Source: Avena insularis
Lineage: Eukaryota; Streptophyta; Magnoliopsida; Poales; Poaceae
Direction: 5' to 3'
Assembly: GCA_023614405.1 (NCBI GenBank)
Contig: CM042691.1
Span: 171,650,927-171,714,926, forward strand
DNA length: 64,000 bases
This document shows positions 21,403 to 32,329 of this stretch, in pieces. The position numbers were made by a program, and so were the translations under genes. Each line of letters begins with the position of its first letter. The first letter of the stretch is position 1. The notes below the pieces were generated by a model that was given only the letters and a program-made list of their open reading frames with translations, had not been told where the DNA came from and ran no database searches.

Positions 21403-24400
21403 ATGGCTTCTGGATCTGGCTACAGAGCAGCGGTGGGTACATCATCGGCGGACGAGAAGAAGATGCAGGGCCTCTGGGTCCCAAGCGTCATGGATGAGGC
21501 TGAGCTCCAGGTCATGGAGGACGAGGGCTATATCTTTGCTGGCATGTGGTGGAGCGCCTCAGGACACATCACTCCATGTCATGACGGCACACGTCGACCA
21601 TGACCTCGACCTGCCAGCTTCGGACTTCTTCATCTAGGTCCTCAAATACTACGGTGTGCAGCTCCATAATCTTCCTCCCAACTCCATGCTAGAGCTTAGT
21701 ACTCATGAAGCTTTGTGGGAGGGGTTTATTGGCATTAGGCCAAGTCTCACCCTTTTCCGGTACTACTATGGTACCCGGAAGAACTCCATCAGTGCCAGTG
21801 TTCCTTACACCACTGGCACTGTTAGCTTAGTCCTTAGGAGAAACCGAGTTTATCCTAGGATTAACGCTAGTAAATCTGTTAAACGGTGGGCCGAAACTTT
21901 CTTCTATCACAAGGATATTGCTGCTCCTAGAAAGGCGAAAGGTCTTCCGGCCTTCTTCGACGGTGCCGCCCCCACCAAAAATCATGGGACACCGAGGCGC
22001 CAGAACTATCGGATATCTTGATCCTCACCAAGAGGAGGATTGAGTTTCCGATGAAGCTCAAGGTCCTCTATGGATCCTACTTAATCCACTGCTGGCTGGA
22101 TCGCCGGATTCAGCCTCTACAGCACCATGGAGATCGCCTTATGTACACCATCACCGGCGACAAGAAGGACAACATGCGGGTCAGCCCGAACCGGATTCCG
22201 ACGAAGGATCACAAGACCCTTATGCAGTATTTTATCAAGGAGAGAGTTGAACGAAAAGTTCTGGATGTCTCCATGAAGATGTCCACGTCTAAGTGTCCTA
22301 TGACTCCGATAAACATTTCGTCTCTGCTTTCTCGTTTTGTCGTTCTTTTCTGTTTCTTTCTCCGACTCTATTTTCTTTGATGCTTTTTTGATTTTGTCAG
22401 CTCGAGAAACTCCCTGAGTCTGAGCTAGCTCCACTAGAGGGCTATCTCTCATACGATCCAAAGGCGACGGAGGATGACGAGGTGCAAGAAGTTTCTGCCT
22501 CCGCCTCCAAGAAATGCAAGGCAAAGGAAGTTGTTATCACTACTGGTAGCCATGTGCTGCCAGTAGTTAAAAAGTAAGCACCCTGTCTTTGTTTTCAGTA
22601 CTTTGTACTTTTCTTTCTTTCCAAAGCACACCTGATATTCGGATTATCGTGATTTAGAGCTAAAGCGGTTTTGAAGAGTAAGGTTAAGCCAGATAGCAAA
22701 CTAGGCAAGCCACTGCGTCAGCAGAAGCTTCTCATCTCCCCCGCGCCGCCGCCATCGAATCCAACCAGTACCCCATCATCAGCACCAGAGGCTTCCGCCT
22801 CTCCTGATGCCGGCAACATCTTGAAAGCCTTGGCAACCGTTGGTGGCCAGGCAACTAACAAGGGTGAACCCATCAAGGGTAATGATCCCATGATAATATC
22901 TATAGGTCAGTTGGATAAAGTGGCCGGCTCTGCTACCTCCAGCCTAAAATGAAAGAAGAAAGAGGAGATCCTTAGGCTGGCTCAATCTAGTCTTGAGAAG
23001 CAAACCCTCACTCCAGAGGAAGCGAGCCAGGAGATGGAGGACGTGAAACTGGTCAGACTCCTGGACCAAAATTTTGTCCGAGATGCGAAGATAGAGTCTG
23101 GCGAACTCCCAACAACAAACGTTCCCTCCCTCTCCCTTGCAGAGAATGTGTTTCACAACATTAAACTAGGATTTGAGAAGTTGCACCTAGAACACATTGT
23201 AAGTTTCAGATTCTTATTTGCAGTGTTTTATTATCATATGCTCTAGCGCCCAAGCATAAAGTTGGATAAACATCGTTGAATCGGAGTTGATTATTATAGG
23301 ATGCAAAAGAACGATGTAGTGTAGCCCCAAGGCTCGTGCTGTATTTTTACTTAGTTAAATTTGCAGGCCGAGTCTTAGTAGTCGTCTGACGGTATTTCGA
23401 CTCCAAACTTACAGAAAATTGCATCTTCCAACCAGGAATTGCTCAAGAATATATGCAATAAACGCAAGGAAATCATAGCCCTGCGCCTTGATAATTCAAA
23501 GTTGAAAGTTGAAAAAGATAAAGCAGAAGGTAAACTTTTTCGACTTCCTCTTTGTCATTTACCTATTGTCATAGTCAAACTTGTTCTGTTCGACTGATAT
23601 TTTTCCCTTTGCAGATTTTTTGTGTGAATCCAGCAAGATGGTGGAGCAATCCTAGAACTTCAAGGTCTTGGAGATGGAGAATGCTGAGCTCCAAGATAAG
23701 CTTGAAAAGCTTAATATTGAATCGTAGAAATCCGTAGCTGCTGTCATGGAGTCAAGCAACCATGAGACCGTGAGGCTTGAGAAGCTAGTAGCCCTCCAAG
23801 ATAAACAATTGGATGATGTCCAGAAGGACTTCGATAGTCAGAGGGCTCTAAACAGCCTCCGCGAGGAGTGTGCCCAGTGGAATCATTCTGTGCTAGGTAA
23901 GATTTCCGACTTACTTTATTCGATTGGTTTTTTCGACTATCTTTTTGAGTCAAATTTTGACTTTTGGTTCTTTCCCGGCCCCACTGAAGCTTTCCAACTC
24001 TCCTACCTCTGAACCTCGCCTCGAGCGCATAAACCTCGTCAGAGATATTTTGTTCGACTTCCGCCAGACTCTTGAAGAGGCTAGCGAGTCGGTCAAACTT
24101 TCTGACTTGCAAGAGGTGACAGACAAGGCCAAGGATATTCCGAAACTTATTGAAGACTGGAAGATCTCCTACGCTCGGACTACCCTTACGATGGTGATGA
24201 GCCACCATAGCGATATGGAAATCTGGCACGTCACCAAGAGTATCGCCGATGAGGACGATGAGGGTAACGCTCTGAACATCAAAGCTATCCAAGATTCCTG
24301 TGCAGGTTACGCTTGTCGTGTGGCGGAGATGACCAATTAAACGACGCCATTCTTTGAATCTGTCGTTGTACCTCCCTCGCCTCAAGAGCCAGAAGGCAGC

Positions 24401-24499
24401 CTCATTGAAGCAGCTTCTGAGTCCGAGGTCCAAGGCGACAATGTTGTCGACTCCAGCGCTCGACGCTCTTCATCACCACCACCTGATTCTACAGGATAA
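21403..24499 (+). pseudogene. Spliced antisense gene inside the Tat element (Transposase_28, 'gypsy-type transposon' family)
   Basis: The ATG at 21403 starts MASGSGYRAAVG. The first exon contains the block VLKYYGVQLHNLPPNSMLEL, FIGIRPSLTLFRYYYG, RRIEFPMKLKVLYGSYL and RIQPLQ, typical of the plant family Pfam calls Transposase_28. Reasonable introns follow. Predicted exons: 21403 to about 22330, 22401-22573, 22658-23198 (donor GTAAGT), 23415-23529, 23615-23896 and 23990-24499. Later exons are Pro/Ser-rich, then coiled-coil-like (ENAELQDKLEKL). Frameshifts lie near 21580 and 21988. In-frame stops lie near 21635, 22950, 23653, 23725 and 24338. It is tail-to-tail with pol. Function is unknown; it is carried by Tat elements as a passenger or accessory gene. 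The exon limits are my reading of splice signals. Confidence 0.75.
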
Positions 24500-25081
24500 A
24501 CATGTTATAATGCATTATTCTGAACTTGGGCATGTAATGATGGAAACAATATTTTGATTATGCTGATCTGTAAGAACAGATGCTTTGACTATCGTAGCAC
24601 TTTTGTTTGTATATATTTTATGAGTGTGCTTGAAAATTTCTGGGGCACTATTTATGCTTATACTTGTCGTTTTATCTGGATCTCTGTCTCGTCCCTTTCA
24701 TGAGCGGGCCAACCTTTAGCACGGAAACTTTGCCGAGCAACATACCACAATTGCTAAACCAGTTTAAACTCGGAAATAAAGCCGACTTCCAGTACCAACA
24801 ATTCATTACTCGGAAGATTCCCGCGTCTAAGCAATCAGATAAAAAACCAAAGTATAAACAATAAATTGAATTTTTTACCCTAGGGTAACATTTTTTATAT
24901 ATTCAAAAATCATAACCAGAACGAACATGAGCATAAAGTATTTCAAGCATTCTGGGATTTCTAAAAATGACATGCTCTTTTGGAAATAAGATGGCAAAAA
25001 ACTTCTCAAATATAGCACATGAGGAAACCAACAATTTATTTCACTTTGAACATGTACATATATGATTACAAGGAAATATAA
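24500..25081. other. Non-coding spacer between convergent genes of the Tat element
   Basis: AT-rich sequence between the stop of the antisense gene and the stop of pol (minus strand). Probably both 3' UTRs. No further feature seen. Confidence 0.5.
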
Positions 25082-26248
25082 CTAAGAATAGAAGGGACAT
25101 AGCTGTGTAATATTCCACGGACGGTCTATTTCATCCGGGTCTATACTACCGCCAGCTCTCTTTCTCTTCCGATTATCTGGTATTTCCTTGAATGGTCTCA
25201 TATCAGTTAAATAATATGACCCATTATGCAGAACCCTGCTGACCATAAAAGGTCCTTCCCAAATCGGGGAAAGTTTGTGTTTTTTTGCACAAGTCGGAGA
25301 ACCAAATTGCCCTTCCTAAAAGAATGGTTCTTACTCTCTGACTATGATACTTGCGCAACTTCTGCTGATAGGCTATAGATCTCTGCTCAACCACAACACG
25401 TACTTCTTCGATTATATCGAGATCATCCTGTCGAGAAACTTCTGCATCTTCTTCGATATACACTTTGACTCATGGAGACTGATGAATCAGATTAGTTGGA
25501 AGAACTGCTTCTGCACCATAGACCAAGAAGAAAGGAGTGTATCCGGTTGATCTGTTAGGAGTTGTACGTAAACTCCATATCACAGACGGTAACTCTTCTG
25601 CCCAAGCCCCCGCAGCACGACAAAGTGGTGCCTTGAGACGAGGTCGGAGTCCTTGTAAAATAAGACCGTTAGTTCTTTCGACTTGTCCATTAGCTTGTGG
25701 ATGCGCGACTGATGCAATATCAAGTCGGATCCCTTGTTCTTCGCAGAATTCGGCAAGTTCTCCCATGGAAAATTTGCTCCCGTTATCAGTAATTATACCG
25801 TGCGGATATTCGAATAGGATGATCACGTTGACGAACTTTCCATTGCAACTTGTTACGGGTTTAGCCCCAATCCACTTTGTAAATTTATCCACCATCACTA
25901 GTAGGTGAGTAAATCCACATTTTGCTGTGCGAAATAGCCCTACCATATCTAGACCCCAGATTGCAAATGGCCATGTAAAAGGGATTGTTTGCAGCTGTTC
26001 AGCCGGAACATGTGTCTGATGGGCATACTTTTGGTAGCCTCTGCATGTTTTGACCAGTTTATCGGCATCCTCCTTAGCCGTAAGCCAAAAGAATCCATGT
26101 CTAAAAGCTTTTGCCACTAAGGATCTGGCTGCAGCATGGTGACCACACTCACCTTCATGGATTTCTCGTAAGATTTCCACTCCTTCTTCTAGAGAAATAC
26201 ATCGCTGAAAAACCCCAGAAACACTACGCTTATAGAGCTCAACATTTA
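25082..26248 (-). pseudogene. Tat integrase
   Basis: The minus-strand integrase shows the N-terminal GECGHHAAARSL...FWL zinc-binding region. Its second cysteine is lost: CRGYQKY where CxxC is expected. The core has D in GLDMVGLF, D in IITDNGSKF and E in ANGQVERTN. The C-terminal part has WEGPFMVSRV and GSYYLTD, ending in a TAG at 25082-25084. Stops and frameshifts separate the pieces, notably near 25465. Integrase would insert the cDNA; this copy cannot make a full protein. Its end is 582 bp from the convergent antisense gene. Confidence 0.88.
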
Positions 26249-27294
26249 TTATAGTGTAGGGTTTGCTTGTTGGACGATCTGTCGACTCAGGACTTCATCT
26301 TCGGATAATTTTACGTCTATTAGGAAATCTAGATAGGGTTTTGTCCAGCTGGGAATTACAGCCAAAAATGCTAATAAAGGTGAGTCGGATTTCGTCGGAT
26401 AGTTCTCATCAACTCCAGTTATGGAGGGGACCCTTACATGCTCTAAAAAAAGTGCCATCCGATACTTGTTTCCGTGCAGAGTCTATCCTTGATAGAGCAT
26501 CTACTTCCTCATTTTCTGCTCGAGGGATGTGTTGAACCTCAAAACCCTCGAACGATTTAGATAATTCATCCACGACAGCTTTGTATGCTGCCATGTGCTT
26601 GTTTGCATTAATATGTCAGATACTTGCTGAGCAACTAAATCCAAGTCTCCATAACACATGAGTCTTGTTACACCAATGTTTTTGGCCATGCGTATTCCAT
26701 GTAACAATGCTTCATACTCGACAATATAGAATATCTTATCTCCTTGGGGTGATTTGAGCACCACGCTAGCCCTCGATCCTCCTCGTGCTTTTGATCTGTC
26801 AAAATGAAGGGTCCAAAATTCCGAGTCCGGAGGACTTGTATTTTCTGCCATCTCTGTCCAATCAACAACGAAATCGGCAAGTATTTGGGACTTTATTGCT
26901 GTATGCGGCTTGTACTCAATGTCGAAAGCTGCAAGCTCTATTCACCACTTTGCGACACGTCCTATGGTGTTGCGATTATTGATTATATCTCGCAGGGGTG
27001 TAGTACTCACAACTGTGATCTTATGCTCTTGAAAGTAGTGGCGTAGCTTTATGGATGCAAAGAACACTCCATAGGCTATATTTTGATGGTGTGGATACCG
27101 TTGTTTCGACTCTGTCCGAACCTCACTCAATAATAAGTTGGACGCTGAACCTTATGCTCGTGACCTTCTTCCTCGCGCTCCACTACTATTACCACACTTA
27201 TGACCTTGTTGATCGCTATAATGTAGAGTAACATCGGCTCCTGAGGTTCTGGCGCTGCGAGAACTGGTGGGTTTGAAAGTAGTTATTTAAAACT
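26249..27294 (-). pseudogene. Tat RNase H plus archaeal-type RNase H (aRH)
   Basis: The classical RNase H remnant lies at about 26942-27290 (YGVFFASIKLRHYFQEHKI). The second domain (about 26409-26851) has LHFDRSKARGG near the position of the first catalytic Asp, YEALLHGIRMA with the Glu, CYGDLDLVAQQV with the next Asp, and AENEEVDALSRI near the end. Two RNase H domains in series, the second of archaeal type, are known from Tat-lineage Gypsy elements. The domain is split by frameshifts near 26600 and 26460. A linker to the integrase fills 26249-26458. Confidence 0.82.
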
Positions 27295-28250
27295 TCATAG
27301 GATAGTATTAGCTTCCTGGGTCCAGAAAATTTTGTCTGTTTTCTTCAAGAGTTTGTATAAAGTTGCGGCTCTTTCTCCGAGCCGGCTGACAAACCGGCTC
27401 ATTGCTGCAATGCAACCAGTGAGACGTTTCATGTCCTTCAGGCGAGTCGGCCTAGTGATGTTGAGTATAGCCTTTATTTTGTCCCGGTTCACCTTGATGC
27501 CTCGCTCAGAGACGATGAAACCTAACAATTTTGTGGTTGGAATTCCAAAGAAACACTTCTTCGGATTTAGCATCATGTTAAAATTTCCTAGACTAGCAAA
27601 TGTTTCTTCCAAGTCGTAAATTAATGTTCCCTTCTTTTTGGACATAACTACTATGTCATCTACGTATACATGGACGTTGCGTCTGATTTGATCGTTGATA
27701 CAACATTGCATAGTACATTGATATGTTGCTCATTCGTTCTTTAAGCCAAAATGCATAGTTTTGTAGCAGAAGGTTCCGAAAGGAGTGACGAAAGACGTCT
27801 TCATTTGATCCGATTCTTTCATCGGTATTTGGTGATATCCGGAATATGCATCGATAAAACAGAGTAATTCCAACCCTACCGTCGAGTCGATAACTTGATC
27901 GTTTCTTGGCAAAGGGAATGGGTCTTTTGGGAATTCCTTGTTCAAAGCGGTATAATCAACACACATCCTTAAATCAATAGTGTCCTTTTTAGGGACGATT
28001 ACAGGATTTGCCACCCAATCTATATGGATGACCTCTATTATGAATCAGGCTAACTCTAGTCGGGCCAATTCCTTTTCTATTGCTTTACGCTTTTCATCAC
28101 CAAACTGTCGTAAGGACTGTTTGACGGGTTTAGCATCAAGGTACACATTAAGAGAGTGCTCGGTAAGTTCCCTAGGTACTCCGGTCATGTCAGAAGGATT
28201 CCATGCAAAGATATCACTATTAGCTTTGAGGAACTCGACGGGCACGATTT
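27295..28250 (-). pseudogene. Tat reverse transcriptase
   Basis: Starts with the segment ANSDIFAWNPSDM. It continues with NPVIVPKKD, RMCVDYTALNK, FIDAYSGYHQI, SFVTPFGTFCY and the catalytic VYVDDIVV (about 27641-27675), then GFIVSERGI. An in-frame stop lies in the palm (about 27730) and another near 28042. This order and wording are standard for Gypsy RT and closest to the Tat type. Confidence 0.9.
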
Positions 28251-28947
28251 CCTATGCGAGGTCTAAGCCTACCCCTATGTTCGTCGTCTTGGAGGGATCA
28301 TATTCCTTCAGCAACATTTTCTTCGTCTCTTCCGACGCCTTGAACTGTATGCTTGGCTTCAGCACCTCGTTCTTTGTAGCGGGCATCTCAGACAGGTTTA
28401 TGGTCTTCTTGATCTCCTGGTACTCCTGGGCGTGTAGCATGCCTTCGGAAAAGGCAGTAGATCCTTCATTGCACTCTCGCGCTTTCCTCGGATTTCCCCG
28501 GATGGTGATGACGCCCTTTGGACCTGGAAGTTTTATCATATTGTAGATGTAACAGGGACGAGCCATCAACGCTTAGTAAGTCGGACGTCCGAAGATGGCA
28601 TGGTAAGCACTTTTGAACGGTACCACCTCAAAAGAGAGTGGCTCGGTCCAGTAACTTTCTTGGGTTCCGAATGTCACGTCTAGAGTAATCTCACCTAGAG
28701 AATCCGCCTGTCTCCCTGGTAAAATGCCGTGGAAAGTTACAGTGTTGTAACTCAACTAGTTTTCGTGGATCTTCATGCGGTGGAGTGTCTCGATGTAGAG
28801 GATGTTAATGCTACTTCCACCGTCCATGAGAGTTTTAGAGAACTCATAGCCATCAATAAGAGGATTGACGACCAGAGGATATTTTCCCCAACGATGTGTT
28901 TTCCTCGGGTGACCTGAGGGATCAAGGTGATGGTTACATCTGACCAA
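28251..28947 (-). pseudogene. Tat protease region
   Basis: The minus strand carries LMDGGSSINILYIETLHRM, the D-G-G form of the aspartic protease site usual in Tat elements, near 28820-28850. FEVVPFKSAYHAIFGRPTY and ARPCYIYNMIKLPGPKGVI follow; these connect protease to RT. A TAG at about 28573 and one near 28753 interrupt it. Confidence 0.82.
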
Positions 28948-30737
28948 TCCAGAAATTGTGGAATAGCCAGAACCGTGGCATTGAGCTCACGGAGAACTGC
29001 CTTCTTGGCCTTAGCCGGTTGAGATCCAAGGAAGTAGACATATGCGTATTTCTTAGTCGGAAAATCCTTCTTTCCATCCGGCTTGGGATGTGCGGCATCC
29101 GCTTCTTCCATGTCGGATCTTCCTTGGGCTCCTTGCCTTTCTCGGATTTTTTCTTTCCTTTTTGTCACTTGGCCCTATAGCCAGCGAATTCTTCTTTTTT
29201 GATGTCGTCATTGAAACGACACTCGGCATTTGTGTGGGCAGATCCTTCGTTACTATCCAAGTGGTGGACACAGGGATTATTGGTAATGTCGGCCCAGGTA
29301 TAGGTTCTTCCGGGCTGCTATTCTCCTCTGCCCTGGATTTGGGAAGTTCCACGGCCTCGACCCTGGCCGCCTCCGCTCCTTCCTCATCCTCCAGATCCAA
29401 ACGTTGCTTTAACAGTTGCGTTGTCTAGAACCAGTTTATCTTCCGAGGTGTTCTTGCGGTTCTGAGCTTGTTGTTTTGGCTGTTTGGCCGCATTGGGATT
29501 GGCTAGAATATTTAGCAGCCCTACTGAATCATCATCGGCATCAGCATACTTTCTTGCCGTCTCTATCATTTCTCCCAAATTTGTGACGTGGTCACGCTTC
29601 AGTCTGTGACGCAAAAGTCCGACTGGAAGTCCTGCGATGAAAGCTTCTATCGCAGTTTGCTCGTTTACTACCTCACAGGATTTGTTCGTGTCAATATAGC
29701 ATCCGAGGTAATCTCGGCAAGTTTCTCCGTGTCTTTGGGTGTAATGCTGCAAGTCTCCGACTATGCAGGGCCTCCTATATGTTCCCTCGAAGTTTGAAAA
29801 GAACGCATGTTGCATATCATACCAGTTATGAATTGAATTCTCTGGCAGTTCATTGAGCCATGATCGAGCCGTCTTCCTCAGCATAAGCGTGAGATATCGG
29901 ACTACGACCAGGCTGTTTCCTCCTTTGGCGATGGAACAAGCCTGGAAAAAATCCTGGAGCCAGGTATCTAGACGTGCCGCGCCGTCGTTGGGCTGGATGT
30001 GTTTGGCGATACCAAAGTCAACCGGAAATTTTGTCTAATGGATCCGTGGGCCAAAGCACTTGGGTCCCGCATACACGTATTCTTCCTCATACCTTCGCGC
30101 CTCTATGTTTGACTCAATGCGGTGGCGAGCGTCGTTTGGTGGGAGAGATCTGCGCCTTGGAGGCTCACAACTTCAACGCGGCGGAGTCAAATTTCTGCTT
30201 CTCCTCTCACCATTGTCGCCTCTGCCCCTGCGGCTTCCATGGCTACGACGAGATCCTTCATGGTCGCTGCCTGGGGGCGATGATGGCCCTGGTGGATTGT
30301 TTCCGGCTAGGTTACACGATGGTGGTGGTGGAGCCGCATTATGCTGACTCCGATGTTGGTTTCTTTGGGCTCCGTACCTACTTGATTCAGGATGATCCGG
30401 GTCATCTCTTCGTCCGTCATTACCAGCCGGACGGCTTGGTGGTGGCATTCTTAGCCGATCTTGCTCTTGCTGGCGGCACACTTCCGGGTCTTCTCTATGG
30501 CAGTTGATTTACCGACGATGGCCCTGATGTGGAACCATTGCTCTGATGGCATCTTCGGACGCAACCGGAATAACTCTTGCCCAGTCACGTGTGAGCCCGC
30601 GAGAGTGGCTGTTTGAGCCGGTCCTTGAATTCTCTTCTTCTCCCTAGGGACGGTAGCGTTGATCCGTATCCCTGCGGGGTCTTTCGTCAGCGCTTTGGTT
30701 GGAGCCAGTGTGGAAAAATTATGGCTTTGAGGATAGC
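28948..30737 (-). pseudogene. Tat gag, truncated at its 5' end
   Basis: The minus-strand capsid-like region is clear at 29384-29884: ARSWLNELPENSIHNW, the AFFSNFEGTYRRP block and ETCRDYLGCYI. An acidic, Lys-rich region follows (29053-29400). An N-terminal region rich in Arg, Pro, Ser and His lies at about 30173-30481. Frameshifts link the pieces. The most upstream recognisable part, near 30460-30727, stops at the foreign LTR start (30738), so the start codon region and 5' LTR are not here. Confidence 0.8.
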
Positions 30738-32030
30738 TGATACGCCCAATTTGCATCACCTTTCTATATCTTAATCTACCTCTATTCATTGATATTTGTC
30801 TTATTATGAGGTATTACTTATGGCTTTTCCACTATTTTTTCCTGTTGGATGATTCTTGGAGGATGGACTGCTGGTGTCTGGATTCTGATGGAAAAGAGGG
30901 CGTTTTGATGCAATTTCGCGAAGATCAGAAAAATACCAGAAAAATATGGGAAAATATTATTTTTCCAGAAGATTGAGGAAGCCAGAAGAAGGAGCGAAGA
31001 AGGGCCGTAGGGGCCCACACCCCCTAGGCACGGGCCCACCCTGGGCCACGCCTAGGGCATGTGTGGCCCACCTGCCCCTTCGCCTATATCTTCCCTACGG
31101 AACCCTAAGGCTAAGGGAGCGACCATAGATAGATTTCCGCCGCCTCTGGGAATGGAAAACACCGAGAGAGAAATATCTCTCAGGCAGACAGATTTCTGCC
31201 AGGGGAGTTCCTTCCCGGAGAGGGGAGAACGTCGCCATCAACACCATCGTCAAGCTAGGCTTCATCAGGATCATCATCATCATCCACACCATCATCTCCA
31301 CCAGCACCATCATCACCACTCCGTCCCGCTGTAACAATTGTGTTGGATATTGCTTTAGTTCTTAGGGGAAACTTTTCCGGTGTTAATGACTATTGTAGTT
31401 GATGCTTGTGAGTGGAACAATTGGATTATTGTTTATGTTCAGATTGTTATCCATTATTATATCATCTTTGATCTTGATCCATATGATGTCTCAGTTCGTT
31501 TAGTTCTTGAGGACATGGGAGAAGTCATGTTGTTATTAGTGGATTTGTGTTGAGTTATTATTGAATGGTTTAGTATTTAAGTTGTGGTGCTATTCTTCTA
31601 GTGGTGTCATGTGAACGTCGACTACATGATACTTCACCATTTATGGGCCTAGGGGAATGCATTTTGTATTTGGCTACTAATTGCGGGGTTGCCAGAGTGA
31701 CAGAAACTTGAACCCCTGTTAGGACACCTTTGCACAAGGTAGTGTAGGATCTCAGAGTTTAAGGCTGTGGTTAGATTTATATCTTAATTACTTTCATGTA
31801 GTTACAGATGTTTGCAGGGGGTTTAATCACAAGTATGTATTAGTCCAAGTAAGGTCGGTACATTAGCACAGGTTCACCCACACAACACTTACAACACCAA
31901 AGAAGAGTACTCAGCTATTTGAAGCGAAAGCACTTGACAGAATTTCCATGTGTCTCCGAGAACGTTTGGTCCTTATAAGTATTTCCACCGGCTTGTCCTT
32001 TGCTAAGAAAGGATTGGGCCACCTTGCTGC
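30738..32030 (+). repeat. LTR fragment (TGATACG-type, Athila/Sabrina-like), 3' end truncated
   Basis: Starts TGATACGCCCAATTTGC, directly after Tat gag sequence. It runs through a GGCCC-rich block (30990-31075), a CAT/CAC-rich stretch (31231-31320) and a long AT-rich tail including GGATTGGGCCACCTTGCTGC. This layout matches the long LTRs of Athila-type Gypsy elements in Triticeae. The expected LTR end is absent: at 32031 an unrelated repeat begins. The His-rich ORF at 31059-31334 is a by-product of the CAT/CAC run. Confidence 0.6.
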
Positions 32031-32329
32031 GATATGAATATGCCACAAGCCAAGTTTTTAGACATAGATAGTGGACCGCCATGTTATACTACTTATGATT
32101 CCCATGTTTCATGAGTTTTCAAACTTCGTCCTTGCTATCTCTGCCCACTTTTATGACTTTATGCCAATTTACCAAAATTAGGCAAAATTTGAACTACAGG
32201 AAAATTGTAGGTTGCTTTGAAAGTTCTGCGATTATTTTGGAGGTAACCATCGGGGGGTCATTTAATATATCACAAACCACCACCAAGAGTTTTGACAACA
32301 GGTTCAACTTCTTGCTAAGATTTTGCATC
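32031..32329 (+). repeat. Diverged tandem repeat, left part (before LINE-B)
   Basis: Matches 40231-40490 over almost its whole length (GATATGAAT...CCAAGTTT...AGTTTTCAAACTTC...GAGTTTTG). The final bases (32319-32329) are the LINE-B target site. Confidence 0.75.
32319..32329. repeat. LINE-B target site duplication (left), GATTTTGCATC
   Basis: 11-bp direct repeat flanking LINE-B; the second copy is at 37904-37914. Confidence 0.88.

Larger units (their letters stand above)
20294..30737 (-). mobile_element. Tat-clade Gypsy retrotransposon, 5' LTR missing
   Basis: Read on the minus strand: gag (from 30737), protease, RT, RNase H, a second archaeal-type RNase H, integrase (to 25082), a region carrying an opposite-strand gene (21403-24499), PPT and 3' LTR (20294-20829). 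The dual RNase H and the antisense extra gene are hallmarks of the Tat lineage. The 5' LTR and PBS are absent: gag sequence runs straight into a foreign LTR at 30738. Many stops and frameshifts show it is inactive. Confidence 0.88.

Noticed and set aside
22117..22524. Minus-strand ORFs opposite the antisense gene (also 23744-24433)
   Set aside because: Shadows of the plus-strand exons, which carry the recognisable domain.
31231..31320. Possible CRISPR-like or designed repeat
   Set aside because: Simple CAT/CAC microsatellite-like run; no regular spacers, and the window is plant nuclear DNA.
31059..31334. His-rich ORF
   Set aside because: Produced by CAT/CAC repeats in an LTR; no conserved start or domain.
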